Source of the DNA: Psettodes erumei
Taxonomy: Eukaryota; Chordata; Actinopteri; Pleuronectiformes; Psettodidae
DNA: 64,000 nt
Assembly: GCA_016785225.1 (NCBI GenBank)
Contig: JAFBJZ010000323.1
Location: 372,001-436,000, forward strand
Direction: 5' to 3'
The position numbers and the translations under genes are program-made. Positions 22,501 through 33,153 of this stretch are shown here, one piece after another. A model generated the notes under the pieces. The model was not told where the DNA came from. It saw only the letters and a program-made list of their open reading frames with translations, and made no database searches. How positions within the stretch are numbered: the stretch's first letter is position 1; each line of letters opens with the position of its first letter.

Positions 22501-25129
22501 GAAATGCAACGCAGCTGTGGCGCAAGGCAGCGCTGCGGGGAGACTTAACACGACACACGACCGGAGGCGTTGGGCCTCGGACTGCCCGTCAGTGGAAATG
22601 AAGTCACCACAGAGGCCTCACCGACCCTGGCAAAATTCAGAGTATTCTGAATTTAAGTTATCGTGCAGAGAATCAGAAATGATTCAAATAAGCACGCTGC
22701 GCACATCTCCCCAACACCTGGTGTATTAGAATCTGTGCATCACTAACACCTATAATCAAATGTGTCTGACAGCCAGACCCCCCCACCACCCAACAGACAA
22801 AAGGCAACAAGTGACTAGAGCTGCTGCTGCCGGAGCTCCGTTTTAAATGTCAGAGGACTGGAGAAGCAGCGCTAGTTATCTTTAGACACTTTCACAGATA
22901 AAACACCAGCAGACGCTGTGGCGAGTCTGAGGGCAGCACAGGTGTTCCGGTGTTTTACTCCCACTCATTACGAGCTACTGCGATGTCTCTGCAGAATACA
23001 GATCAACACACCAAGAAATTGCGCAGTCCTAGAAATGGACAATTTCTTCCCCTGAATTATCTGTATTGAATTCTTGATGTGTTGTTTAGGCGATGTCCAA
23101 AAATGCCCCCCCCTTTAGAATAAGTGCTGAGGGAAAATGAAGAATACCAAAATTATTTTGCCACCTTATCTCCTGCAAGCGCGCTGGTTAAGACTGCCAA
23201 CGCTCTGACAACTGAAACTGAAGGCTATCCAATGGTGTATCATTTAATTGCGTAGGCATGGCTGAGCTGGGCCCTGAGCGGCGTTCGTAAAACAACACAC
23301 ATGGACATGCATCTTTTAAATTAAAAAAAAAAAAAAAAGTAAGATGCACAGGTCCTGGGACAAACAATAAGCTGAACTTCTAAACCTACCTGTACTTGCA
23401 AAATGTTAGAATGTAGTTTTGGCTCTTGGTAATGCAGCCACAAAATAAACAAACACGTGTCCCCCTTCATAAAGACCCAGTGGTTCAAGGTTGACTAAAA
23501 ATACCTCGTCTCCAACAAAGGCTGCTTTTTGTGAAAGCATAATTTGGAATAGTTGATGTTGTCCTCTCAAGAGGTGGGGGTGGGGTGGGGCGAAGGGAAT
23601 GGACAAAAATGCACATTTAAGACAAAATATGGCAGCATGAACAGAAAATCCATTTTACAATACCTCTAGAGCCAGAGCTGTCTTATCATAGGCGCACGGC
23701 ACTCGTCTCTGAATGGCCTTTGCCATGACGGGGCCGTTCTGCATGGTGATGACTGCTCCGGGTGTGCCGGGGGGCAGCGGCGAAGGCGTCTGGGGCTGAG
23801 CGTAGGCGTGGACGAGGGCGTGGGAGGGCTCGGGGATCCCGTAGCTGTTGGAGTTGCGGGACCCGTGGGGGGGCTGGCCGGAGTGGGGGGGCTGGCCAGA
23901 GTGGGGCGCCGGTCGTACCACTTTCTCCACGTAGGGCACCGGGATCATCCCGACGCGCCCCTCTTTACTCTTGGCGCTCCACCACTGCTCCTCCGGCTTC
24001 TCCAGGATGATAAGGATCTCCCCCTTCTTGAAGGGGAGGTCCTCCGCGTCGCTGCCGGTGAAGTCGTACAGAGTCCGCACATACTCCAGGTTCTCCTCCG
24101 GGCCACCCATGGGCTGGATGAGACCACTCACTGTGCTTGGGTACCTGGGGGGATCACAACAATGAGGCAAAGCAGGGAGACATATAATGTGTTTACCACA
24201 AAACGTAGGCTCATGTCAAGTAGATAACACAGCAGTTCTGATAAACAGGGCGACTTTTATGATCAGTGACAGGTCTCCCGCAAGCATCCCAATTTGTTTT
24301 TGTCAAACGCGTTCAACAAATGCTGATGTTGGGTGAACACCGATGCGTGGTGCTCAACGTCTCGCAGCGAGATGTGGAAAATGACACATACAGGAGGATG
24401 CAAACACACTTTCTAACTTGTGCAAGTGGCGCAGAAGACGAACACGTCATTTCTGGTTGGGGTTGCGGGCGTATATAAGCAAACGCTGCTAATAGAATAC
24501 ACAAATTTAGGACCCACAGACTTTACCGGCACCCCGACTTGTTTTTTTTTTTTAAAATCTTTCCAGCCCAGTGCCTTGGGGGACACCACCAGGCCTTGAT
24601 GACAACAAGTGAAATGGCAGTGGGATCAAAATCTGACAAACTGGATGCTTGGGGGAAGAACTGCAGGGCACTGCAATCTGGGGGGGTAGTTCTGCCAAAG
24701 AGGGCTGGTTAACCCAAATCACACAATCTTTTAATTAGAACTCTAGTAACTGTGATCGTGGTGTATACTGCACATTCTATCTGTTACAATGGCGGCAGTG
24801 AGTGGGTGGCTTCCCTACCTGGGTGCTGGCTCGATCAGAGTGGTCGTGTCCAGGTAGTGGATTTTGTAGAACTCCAGGAGAGCCGGCAGGTGCTCGAACT
24901 CTTGGTCGCCTATCTTAAACCTCTTGCTGGGCAAGGAGTTGATGATATAGTGAGACACTTTGGAGTTTTCGGATACGGACAACACGTAGTCGCCGGGGCA
25001 GGTCGACGAGTCTCGAACAAGAAACATGCCGTGCCTCTGTCCTTGTAACCTATTCTGTGCCTCTTGTCGTGACACGGGTCCGAAATACCAGGCGGACCGA
25101 TCGGACGAATCGAACCGTGCGGTTGACAT
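19547..25129 (-). CDS. crkl: CRK-like adaptor protein (SH2-SH3-SH3)
   Basis: Three coding exons on the minus strand: 25129-24819, 24144-23664 and 19681-19547. Together they give 927 bp and 308 aa, close to the roughly 303 aa of human CRKL. Exon 1 encodes the SH2 domain (about residues 14-102) with the phosphotyrosine-binding motif FLVRDS, Arg39. Exon 2 encodes the N-terminal SH3 domain (about 124-184: TLYDFTGSDAEDLPFKKGE, EEQWW), a proline-rich linker with a duplicated HSGQPP unit, and the YAQP tyrosine motif. Exon 3 encodes most of the C-terminal SH3 domain and ends in DPQNPDESD. CRKL links tyrosine-phosphorylated scaffolds to C3G, DOCK and SOS at the membrane. The lack of the CRK-specific proline insert in SH2 and the MSTARFDSSDRSAW start distinguish it from crk. 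The start is the ATG at 25129; a TTG-initiated reading upstream is not real. Intron 2 is about 4 kb. Confidence 0.97.
21980..22570. promoter_or_regulatory. CpG-rich block inside crkl intron 2
   Basis: About 600 bp of markedly GC- and CpG-rich sequence lies in an otherwise AT-rich intron. CG dinucleotides are dense on both sides of 22,300. Frames on both strands stay open here (116 codons plus, 150 codons minus), as GC-rich DNA often allows, and none resembles a known protein. It may be an internal promoter, an unmethylated regulatory island or the start of a non-coding transcript. Confidence 0.5.
23572..23600 (+). other. G-quadruplex motif in crkl intron 2
   Basis: Several runs of four or five G with single-base loops occur on the plus strand, which is the template strand for crkl. 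It lies about 65 bp beyond the intron 2 donor. The role is unknown. Confidence 0.35.
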
Positions 25130-25599
25130 CTCCGTTCCCAAAAATAAGTTAGTATCAGTTCACAAATAAAGAGGGGGAGGGAAAAAAGGATGTTACAAAA
25201 CAGACGAGGCAATAAGTTAAAACGTGTACGCGTGTTGGAACTGGCCAATCACAGCAGAGTGGAGGATTTGGAAGATGCAGGGCAGGGCGTCCGTCGCCCT
25301 GTCAGGATACCGAGGGATTTCTGCACAAACGCAGCAAGCTCCGTTAAAAAAAAAGACCAACACCAACCCCCAAAAAACTAAACACAGAACAAAACAGCCC
25401 GACGTTTCAGAGACAGGCTGCGACTGGCGTGATCCAACTTTGGAGCATAATGTGGTTCCTGTGTTCGGCAGTCAGCGGCTGAGTGCTTGTTTGAGCGGCC
25501 AGAATAGAGTTAAAAACAAGCCCACAACAAAACAACAAACTTACAGTACGCACCGACGAAGGCCGAAGCAACAAATGATCACTGAGGCTTCCCCTTTTC

Positions 25600-26230
25600 G
25601 TTCCGCCTTCCGAGAAAACAGCAGGCTTCTCTTGTAATTTATCTCCGCTCAGTGTCAGCTATGAGAACGGAAAAGGTGGCCTCACTTTTTCATCCGATGC
25701 GTCCTCATGTCTCCAAAAAGGTCGCCAGTAGCCGCAGGTCGCGAGCGAAACGGCTGCCCGGTATCTTCTTAGTCGCGGGGCAAGGCACACGTCGTGGAAA
25801 TCCGTTTTCGGATCCCTTTCTCGAGTCCGAGCGGACTTTTGAGGCAGCACAGCGGAAAAAATGGCGGCCCGCAACACGTCTTCACACAAAAAATGATTTC
25901 ACCGCGGCGGCTCGTCTCCTGCGCGTGCATCTCAGGGGCCGCGGCGCTGCGCTGCGGCTCTCGCGTGCGTCCCCGGCTGCTCGCGAGGCGGTCCCGGCTT
26001 CACGGCTCCGGATTTTCGACTTTTCCCCTTATCTCTGCTCGTGGCCCCCTCGCCCGAGCCACCAGAAGTGCGAGTACGAGACCGAAAAATGGCGACGGGA
26101 GGGCAGGTCCCGCTTTCTAGCTGCACGTCACTGACGCCTGGAGGAGGAGGAGGGGGGGGGGGGGCGGAGGAGGAAGAGGGTGGACGCGTGACGAAGACAC
26201 GGACAGCCCCCACCCCCCGCGTTGAGAGCG
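25600..26230 (-). promoter_or_regulatory. crkl: crkl CpG-island promoter and 5' UTR
   Basis: GC- and CpG-rich sequence lies upstream of the crkl start codon. It holds a YY1-type AAAATGGCGGC at 25857-25867, a second ATGGCG word near 26089, and a G-rich run with about twelve consecutive G near 26152. No TATA box is seen. About 0.5 kb separates it from the ATG at 25129, so the 5' UTR is long or spliced. Confidence 0.65.
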
Positions 26231-26239
26231 AAGTGTCAA

Positions 26240-29200
26240 TCGAGTTTCCATGAATCAGCTGGAGAACATTTACTGTGACAGAAACGATGAAAACAGCGAT
26301 CTAATCAGGTCAATTTAAAACAGCACCACCCCCCTGCTGTTCCGTTCCGTACAGTCCTACTTTTCTTTATCTTTTTTAAGCAATATGCAACTTTTAAAGG
26401 CGCAGTGCACACAAACCTACTCAGTTTACTTCTTGTACGGCCAGCATCATTCGGATAAGACCTACACAAACTTTAAAAGGTGATCATGTACATTAGGGTT
26501 AATGTTTTGCATCCCAGCCACCGTTGTAAGTGATTCTGACTCACTGGCTGAAGGAACGTTTGAATGGGCAATGACAATGTGAAAACACGCCATTGCAAAT
26601 AAAAGGGTACGAATACAGAAGCATTGTCAGCAAAATAAATAATGTGAATCAAGTATCAAACGTGAAAGTACTGGTTATGCAGGTAATGGGCCCGGTGAGT
26701 GTTGTATTATAACTTATGGTATTACTTGGTTGTTCATTGAGGCATCATGTGTAAAAAAAGGTGTTTTTTTGTTGGTTGAAGTGGAGCTAATTTAAATTTT
26801 GTTCTGTGTAAAATCTCAGTCCACCTAATTATAACTATAGCTGTCATCATTTTTTTTTAGCATTTATAAAGCATTTTTACATTCACACTGTAATATGTAT
26901 GATGTCTGTAGTTTACTGTCGCTTTGTGCAAAGCTTATGTGTTTGAACAGCAAAGTACAGTATATTTGCTCAGTCACGAGCTATTTAACGTCTTTTCTAA
27001 AAATGTTTTTACTTATTTGCCAATATTTTATATTTGCCAATTTGCCATTTCCTGTTGCTCTCCAACTTCCCCTTGAATCAATTTCATATTATCTGGCACA
27101 GAGCTGTGACACATGTATTTAGAGCTCCCCAACTGCACCCGACCCACAGCCCAATATGCTGAAAAGGAGAGAGTGAACTGAAATGCAGGCGACAGTGCCT
27201 CCAAAGAAGTCGTAATACAGAGCAGTACAAACAAAAGAATGTGCTGGAAAACACTGACTGTCGTGATGATGTCCACAGGACAACTTCTGCTTGTTCATGA
27301 CAGGAAAAAATGTAAAGAGGTAGTTCTGCTCCTCTGGTTGGTGGAGTTTTCAGGGACTCTGCCTCACGAGGCTGCAGCTGGCACAGGGCAGCTCTCATCA
27401 CTGCTACGCTGTCTGAATTTTAATAGATCTGCACCCACCGGGTCTTACTGGCTAATGCCTGCCAATTCCCACATTTCCACAAAGACGCAGTGATGCAACA
27501 AATTGGGGGAAATAACTAACAGGGCCTCTTCCTCCTCAGAAGTATGAGATAAAAGATTATGATTTACAGAAACGCATTATAATGAACCATGAAACTGGTT
27601 TAACCATAAAGTGATGGGAACCATTCACAGGAATGGATTTTTTTTTTGGGGGGGGGGATCATAATTTTGATCACCATATCAAATGCACCAATATCATGCT
27701 GAGTATGAAAATAAATAAAACCCAAGTCCGTTTCTGTGATGTTTTGGAAGTGGGGCTAAGGTAAGTTCCAGCCCACCTGCACATGATCTGCTGTCAAACA
27801 TTTGAAGGCTCTGACTGAATGGGTGATTCTTCAGAAACACCTCCATCTAGTGGGTGCATGACGGTGGCAATGGTCTTCATTTAAACAGGCAGAATCAGAT
27901 GAGTTAGGTCCCTCTCATTATGAGCCTACTCAGTTCAGCTCTGTGAGTGATTATGCAGAAAGTTTGTGGCATTTCTGTTTCAAAATTTGTGATGCAGCAC
28001 TGTCTGAGAACGTACTCGCTGGGTGAGCCATTTCCTTCATGTAATGTTGACGGTAAAGTCCTTAGTTTCCATTTTGTCATAGTATTTGCCCCAAATATAC
28101 AGCACAAGCGCCGGTTACATCAGATCCCACGTACGACACATGCCAAAGTGAACACACTGGATTACTTAATAATCATCAGATTACATAATGATTTTTTTAA
28201 AGATTCTAAAGGTGGAGCATGCTAAATCAGGTTAATTCCAGGAACTGTCTGCCCTGTCTGGCAATGTGCAGTTCTTAACCTGCCCAACGCTGTTGCACAA
28301 CTACACGCAGTTTTGATTCATGTTGTGAAATTAGGCCAGGTGCTTTTGAATGTGTTGACTTTCACACATGTGCATCATCTCACTAATAAATGTTTGAAAG
28401 ATTGCTAAAGCTGTTGACCTTAGTTTCATTACTGAGGGAATGAACATTATTATTTTGTGAATTTCTTTATGAAGAACAGTGCAACTAAATCTTGGTCTTA
28501 TTGACAGGTGTATGAGGCAGACACATTCCTGAAAACATCTGGAACATCACTAGTTTGACTCTTACTTTCATGATCGTCACATTGGGTCTTTGCAGATAAG
28601 CCGTGACAAATACTGTGCATAAACAAAGTGTGTGTGAGATTTGAATTGCAGGCTTTTATTAGGAAATCATAGTGAAATATAATGTTATGTATATGACTAA
28701 TCAGAACATAAGTCTAAAAACTGCGACACAGAGACAGAACTGATTTCATTCCTTCCTTATATTTCAATTTGTTGTGTCTTGTGATTAGTTTTTAAATAAC
28801 CACTTCCTCACAGCTTGTGTCTGTGCAGCACGTGTGTTCAGAGGTCTCCAAAACAGGCTAATATTCCATTTCCACACATGTACATTTTACGTTTGTCATT
28901 AAATACTGATACTAAACATTTCCTGCATCACATACACCAAATATTACAGTTGCATACTGTATCATCTCGAGAGTGTGCAACAACCAGTGACAGACACTTT
29001 CACTTCTCTTGCCCACAGTGCCATGATAGTGGAATTTCGCAGTAAAACTCATAACTTTCATCAACTGACTAACATGGAAACCAGCACAGATATTATTTTA
29101 GGCATATGTAACCCCTCACACATCAAAAATACCAATCAGTGACCTGTGCATGTCGTTTGTTACCTATTCTAGGAAAAAAGAACAGGAAGTGAAAAAACAC

Positions 29201-29600
29201 AAGGACAGCGCTGTTTTGTGTTAATGTTTCTTAGTTGTAATGTAGGTGCGTGACTGGTGGGCCAGTCAAGCCCTGACACTGCGGAACCCACGCAGTGTGC
29301 CTGAGAAATAAGCCTGCAAGTTTCTTGTGTCTCATTGAGAACACATACTTTGGTTGTTTGTGAATGGTTTTAATACTTAGCTGTTTTAAAAGTGACACAT
29401 AATCAGCTCTACATAGTAATATTGAACTACGATTTTACAGTCCTGTTGGCAGAATTATGACAAATGTGCAGTGAAAATCCAACCAAAGCCTATTAACATC
29501 TGACTTAGTTCAATGTCCAGCTGTTAAAATGAGCTTCAGTCAGAGATAATGCCCTATGATACTTCCAATGCCCTAAAATGGTTAAAAATGAATTAAAAAA
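26240..29600. other. gene-free region between crkl and ccdc74
   Basis: This is AT-rich sequence with short homopolymer runs (T then G near 27,640) and no exon-like block. A CTCF-like word lies at 27841-27853 (minus-strand CCACTAGATGGAG, one mismatch to the core). I see nothing else that can be named. Confidence 0.5.
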
Positions 29601-29622
29601 ATTAAATTAATTTATGTATGAA

Positions 29623-29628
29623 TTTATT
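29623..29628 (-). terminator. ccdc74: candidate poly(A) signal for ccdc74
   Basis: AATAAA on the minus strand lies about 90 bp after the ccdc74 stop codon at 29718. This implies a very short 3' UTR. Confidence 0.6.
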
Positions 29629-29717
29629 CTGTAGAGTTCATTAAATTTTTTTGTGATGAGCTGTTGAACCCTTGTCCTGAGGTGGATGTAGCTAACGCTG
29701 TGGTAGTTTTGATCTTG

Positions 29718-32080
29718 TCACTTTACCGTCCTTTTGAAACGGTCTCTCTGCACGGCACGTGTCCTCCTCTGTCTCTCGGCAATGGTTGAGCTGAGGCTCT
29801 GCTTGAGGGCTGGGAGAACCACGCCAAAGTGAGGGGGTCCAGACCTGGGAGAGGAAACGCGCTGTGCGTGAATTTAACCGCGAGGGCGTTGGCAGCAAAA
29901 GTGGTAACATGCAGGTCTGAGCAATCTGTTGCACAGAGGCAAAGGATGAGAATGCCTTTCTCACATAAAATCACTAACTACTGCCGGGAGAGACAGATGC
30001 ACATACGTTTTTTCCGGATATGTTTGAAGACCAAGTTTTGGAAATTTCTCTTCTTTCACTTCTGAGGATTTGCTGAAATTTACAAAAAGACGAACTTTAC
30101 TCACAACTCTGCAAGTTTGTTTTTCAAAAGACACGCTGTCAGTGATGATGGAATAGTTAATGCTCTCTATTACTTTACCGAGTGCCATCAACAAGGTAGG
30201 ACTTGGTTAGAATGTAGTTTTCTGGGGTCACTTCCTTGTTCAAAACAATATCTCTCAGCAATGCCTTCACACGTGTTATCTGAAGTGAAACGTGATGTTC
30301 ATAAAATTGTGAAATATTTCCCCAGAAAATGCTGCATTATTAAATTTCACAACGCTGGAAAGCTCTGTGTGAAGAATGCTACTTACTTCTTGAGACTGTA
30401 AACTGTTTGCATTGTAGAGCTGCCGGATGATGACCTCGCACTCCTGTAGTGTGGGAGCGCGCGGTGGATGGGAGGGGCCGCCGTGAATTCGTAGAGGCTG
30501 TAGTGAAGTGATGAGGCCCCCCGTCCCCTCTGGTCCATGGTCCTGCCTGGCAGATCCGGGAATTTTGCTACCTTCTCCAATTCTTCTCCCCAATGCAGTG
30601 AGATAATATAATTAAAAGAAACATGCAAATGTTATGGGCAGTTATGTTGGCAAACAACACTCATAACTCAGAGCTGTGAGTTCTGCAAAATTTAAGGAAC
30701 TGCAGTGTAGTCCACATGAACCTACCATCAGAATTTCACAAAAAAGACTCAGAGAATCAGGCAGGTGCGGTACTATATAGATGTAGCTGGATGAAAATTT
30801 ACCTTTGTTCCTGGTCCTGTGGGGACCAAGTGTCCTGCAGCGAATCCTCCAGAAAGACTCCCGTACAGGCTTCACTTCCCTGAGTGGGCGGTCTAACGCC
30901 TCGTCGACTGTGTACCGGCCCTAGAAGAAAGACAACCCATATAAGGATCTAAAGATGAAGGTCTAAAAGTATAGTATACTGTCAACTGAGAGATTTTACC
31001 CTACTCTTTATACAAAGGTAGCTGTACCTCCAAAAAACTTCAGTTCTATTAGACAATTGCTTATTACAGGCCTGCAAGAACATTGGTTGTGCACAGCAGG
31101 ATGAAACAAAATGATATCTTACCCTTTCTACTTGACCTGGGTGGCTCCATTATCAGTTTGTAATGCAACTCTGCAACATCCATAATAAAAGAATTTTAGT
31201 GTATGATATACTGCAGGGAGGCACAAAAAAGAGGTGTGATCTTCTAACACAGTCTCAGCAGACGACCCATGTATCCACGCAGGCTTCTCTTTAATATAGT
31301 AATATGGAGCAGCATGGAGCCCGTTCCATAATGTGACACCGGATCTGTGTCCACCTCCCACTGAGAAACCATCAAAACCCTGGAGTTGCTATGCGACCAC
31401 CGTACCTAGATTGAATGTCTCTCTTCTCAAGACCTTATCAAGGTCTGAATTCATTACATGAAAGGCTTGGACATCGCAGCAGGTGACCCAGTTCATCCTT
31501 TGCAAATATGGAAAAATAATGACATGGGATCATGTCTGGGATCAGCTGGTTTACCTCGTGGGCCATGTGTGAGTTGTCCATAAAGTCACCAGTTCCTTGA
31601 TTAACACCATAAAACTGCAATTTTCAATTGGGAATATAAAAGTACTGTATCTGTCTGTCTGATCTATGAAACATAATAGCAAATTATTGAAAAAGCATCT
31701 TGCATGTCTATCTATCCAAAATGATTAGGTTGAGCAGGTTACAGTCATCATTACTGGAGAGAAAGGACGCAATGATATTTTCTTTTACCTTTATTCTCCC
31801 GTCTGAGGTACTCTATCTCTGCATGGAGGCTGTCAAGAGTCTCCTTGTGCTGCTGCTGCAGGAACTGGATGTTCCTCTGCAGTGAAGCGATGCGGGGGTC
31901 TGTGTCGCCGCGGCAGGACAGCTCCGCCGCTTTCCCCGCTCCTCCGTCCGCCGACGGGACAACAGGCAGCGGCTGCAGTGGGTTCGCCGAGAACCGTCGC
32001 GGAGAGCAGGGTTTCCCGAGACGCCCGACTCGGGTCCAGTGCGGCAAATGGCGCACCGGTGGGAGGTTATGACTTGACAT
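29718..32080 (-). CDS. ccdc74: coiled-coil domain-containing protein 74
   Basis: Seven coding exons on the minus strand: 32080-31789, 31170-31123, 30920-30803, 30585-30387, 30279-30179, 30072-30007, 29844-29718. All are GT-AG and phase-consistent, giving 951 bp and 316 aa. A coiled coil at about residues 60-105 includes RNIQFLQQQHKETLDSLHAE and continues across the exon 1-2 junction as ENKELHYKLIMEP, the family signature. Exon 4 carries TLQECEVIIRQLYNANSLQ and exon 5 RVKALLRDIVLN. The last exon reads VVLPALKQSLSS, then AERQRRTRAVQ, matching the conserved CCDC74 C-terminus. Human CCDC74A and B are linked to centrosomes, spindles and cilia, so a similar role is inferred. No membrane segment is seen. 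Exon 3 is poorly conserved and is placed by splice phase. Confidence 0.92.
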
Positions 32081-32400
32081 GGCTTTGGATCACTCGGCTA
32101 ACGACCCATACAAAAAATGCTCTCCAACACTAACTAGCGCCCTTGGCTCTCTGTGTTTTATATTACCACTACATTCCAGTGAAGGCAGGTTAACCTACAT
32201 TTTACACGGCGACAGCCAGCTCATGAGTTAGCTAGTTTGTCGCTTGTAAACATCGTAATACCCTAAAATACTTTGGCACTCATTTGACATGCGCCCCACA
32301 AATACACACCGTCGCCGTGACAACCGCTCGCCATTTAATGCCCTGAGCCGAGGGGGATTGGCAGACCCAACCTCCAACCAAAAGTGTACAATCGTTTAAA
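32081..32400 (-). promoter_or_regulatory. ccdc74: ccdc74 promoter region with RFX-like X-box
   Basis: GTCGCCGTGACAAC at 32311-32324 resembles the RFX X-box (GTNRCC, spacer, RGNAAC) with one mismatch, about 230 bp upstream of the ccdc74 start codon. RFX factors drive ciliary genes, which would suit a cilium-linked product. CpG content is moderate and no TATA box is seen. Confidence 0.45.
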
Positions 32401-33147
32401 CATAAACGTTTTATTGGTGGAGCAAGCTATGGGCGGGTCCGCAACTCGGAAACGCTGTCTGACTTACGACCTGCCATACTTAGAGCAACTGAAGGTTCAG
32501 CGCCTGCAATGATCTCTTTCACAGTGTTTAAGATTGTACACGTTTCGAACTCAAAATGAAATAAATAAACGTCAGACACTTCAGTCCAAAAAGAGCAAGG
32601 TGCAGTGCCAGGTGGAACCAGATCAGATCCCCCAATAGCCACAGGTGTTAAAAAGCAAATTAATAACCACTGCGTGTTGTTACATATCATTTGCAATTGT
32701 TCACTGACAATTAAACTTATTAAAAAATTTAACTAAAATTAAATTAAACACGGCACCAAAATTAACAGAAAGCAGGGGCTTGTTGGAATTCATAAAGTTG
32801 CAGTTTTGGGAAGTATGGGTGGCTTGTAAAGAATTACCTGAACCTGCCAAAACACTTTTATACTTTGAGTTAATGAAAAGTCCTCAATATCCAGTTTAAG
32901 TGACAGTATGTTCAATAGGTCAGCAGCAGCAGAGAGACTCGACTGCCAACCCCTACTGAAATATATCCCGTAACTATGGAGAACACTGACAATATGAACT
33001 GCAGTTGTTAAACTGTAATCTTAACAATTACAAGGTAATCTAAATCATTCCAAGGATGAGTAAAGTGAGGATTATGAGTTCAATTGTTCTAAGGACACAG
33101 TAGCAGAGGAAACACACCATTTTAAGACAAATTACCTGTCCTTTCAC

Positions 33148-33153
33148 TTTATT
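33148..33153 (-). terminator. ulk1: candidate poly(A) signal for ulk1
   Basis: AATAAA on the minus strand lies about 3.1 kb after the ulk1 stop codon. A variant ATTAAA at 33690-33695 is an alternative. The interval 33.1-36.2 kb has no other gene and is best read as ulk1 3' UTR. Confidence 0.4.

Noticed and set aside
22106..22601. 116- and 150-codon open frames on opposite strands in crkl intron 2
   Set aside because: Open frames on both strands are expected in CpG-rich DNA where stop codons are rare. Neither resembles a protein family.
23655..25141. crk rather than crkl
   Set aside because: The SH2 domain lacks the proline-rich insert of CRK, and the N-terminus and the IIDPQNPDES-type end match CRKL.
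25652..26213. Open frames of 93-160 codons on both strands in the crkl promoter
   Set aside because: These are GC-rich island artefacts with Arg/Pro-rich translations. They overlap a CpG-island promoter.
29692..29974. Two overlapping minus-strand open frames over the ccdc74 3' end
   Set aside because: The true last exon (29718-29844) uses the third frame, which gives LPALKQSLSS and AERQRR and fits the splice phase. The longer open frames are shadows.
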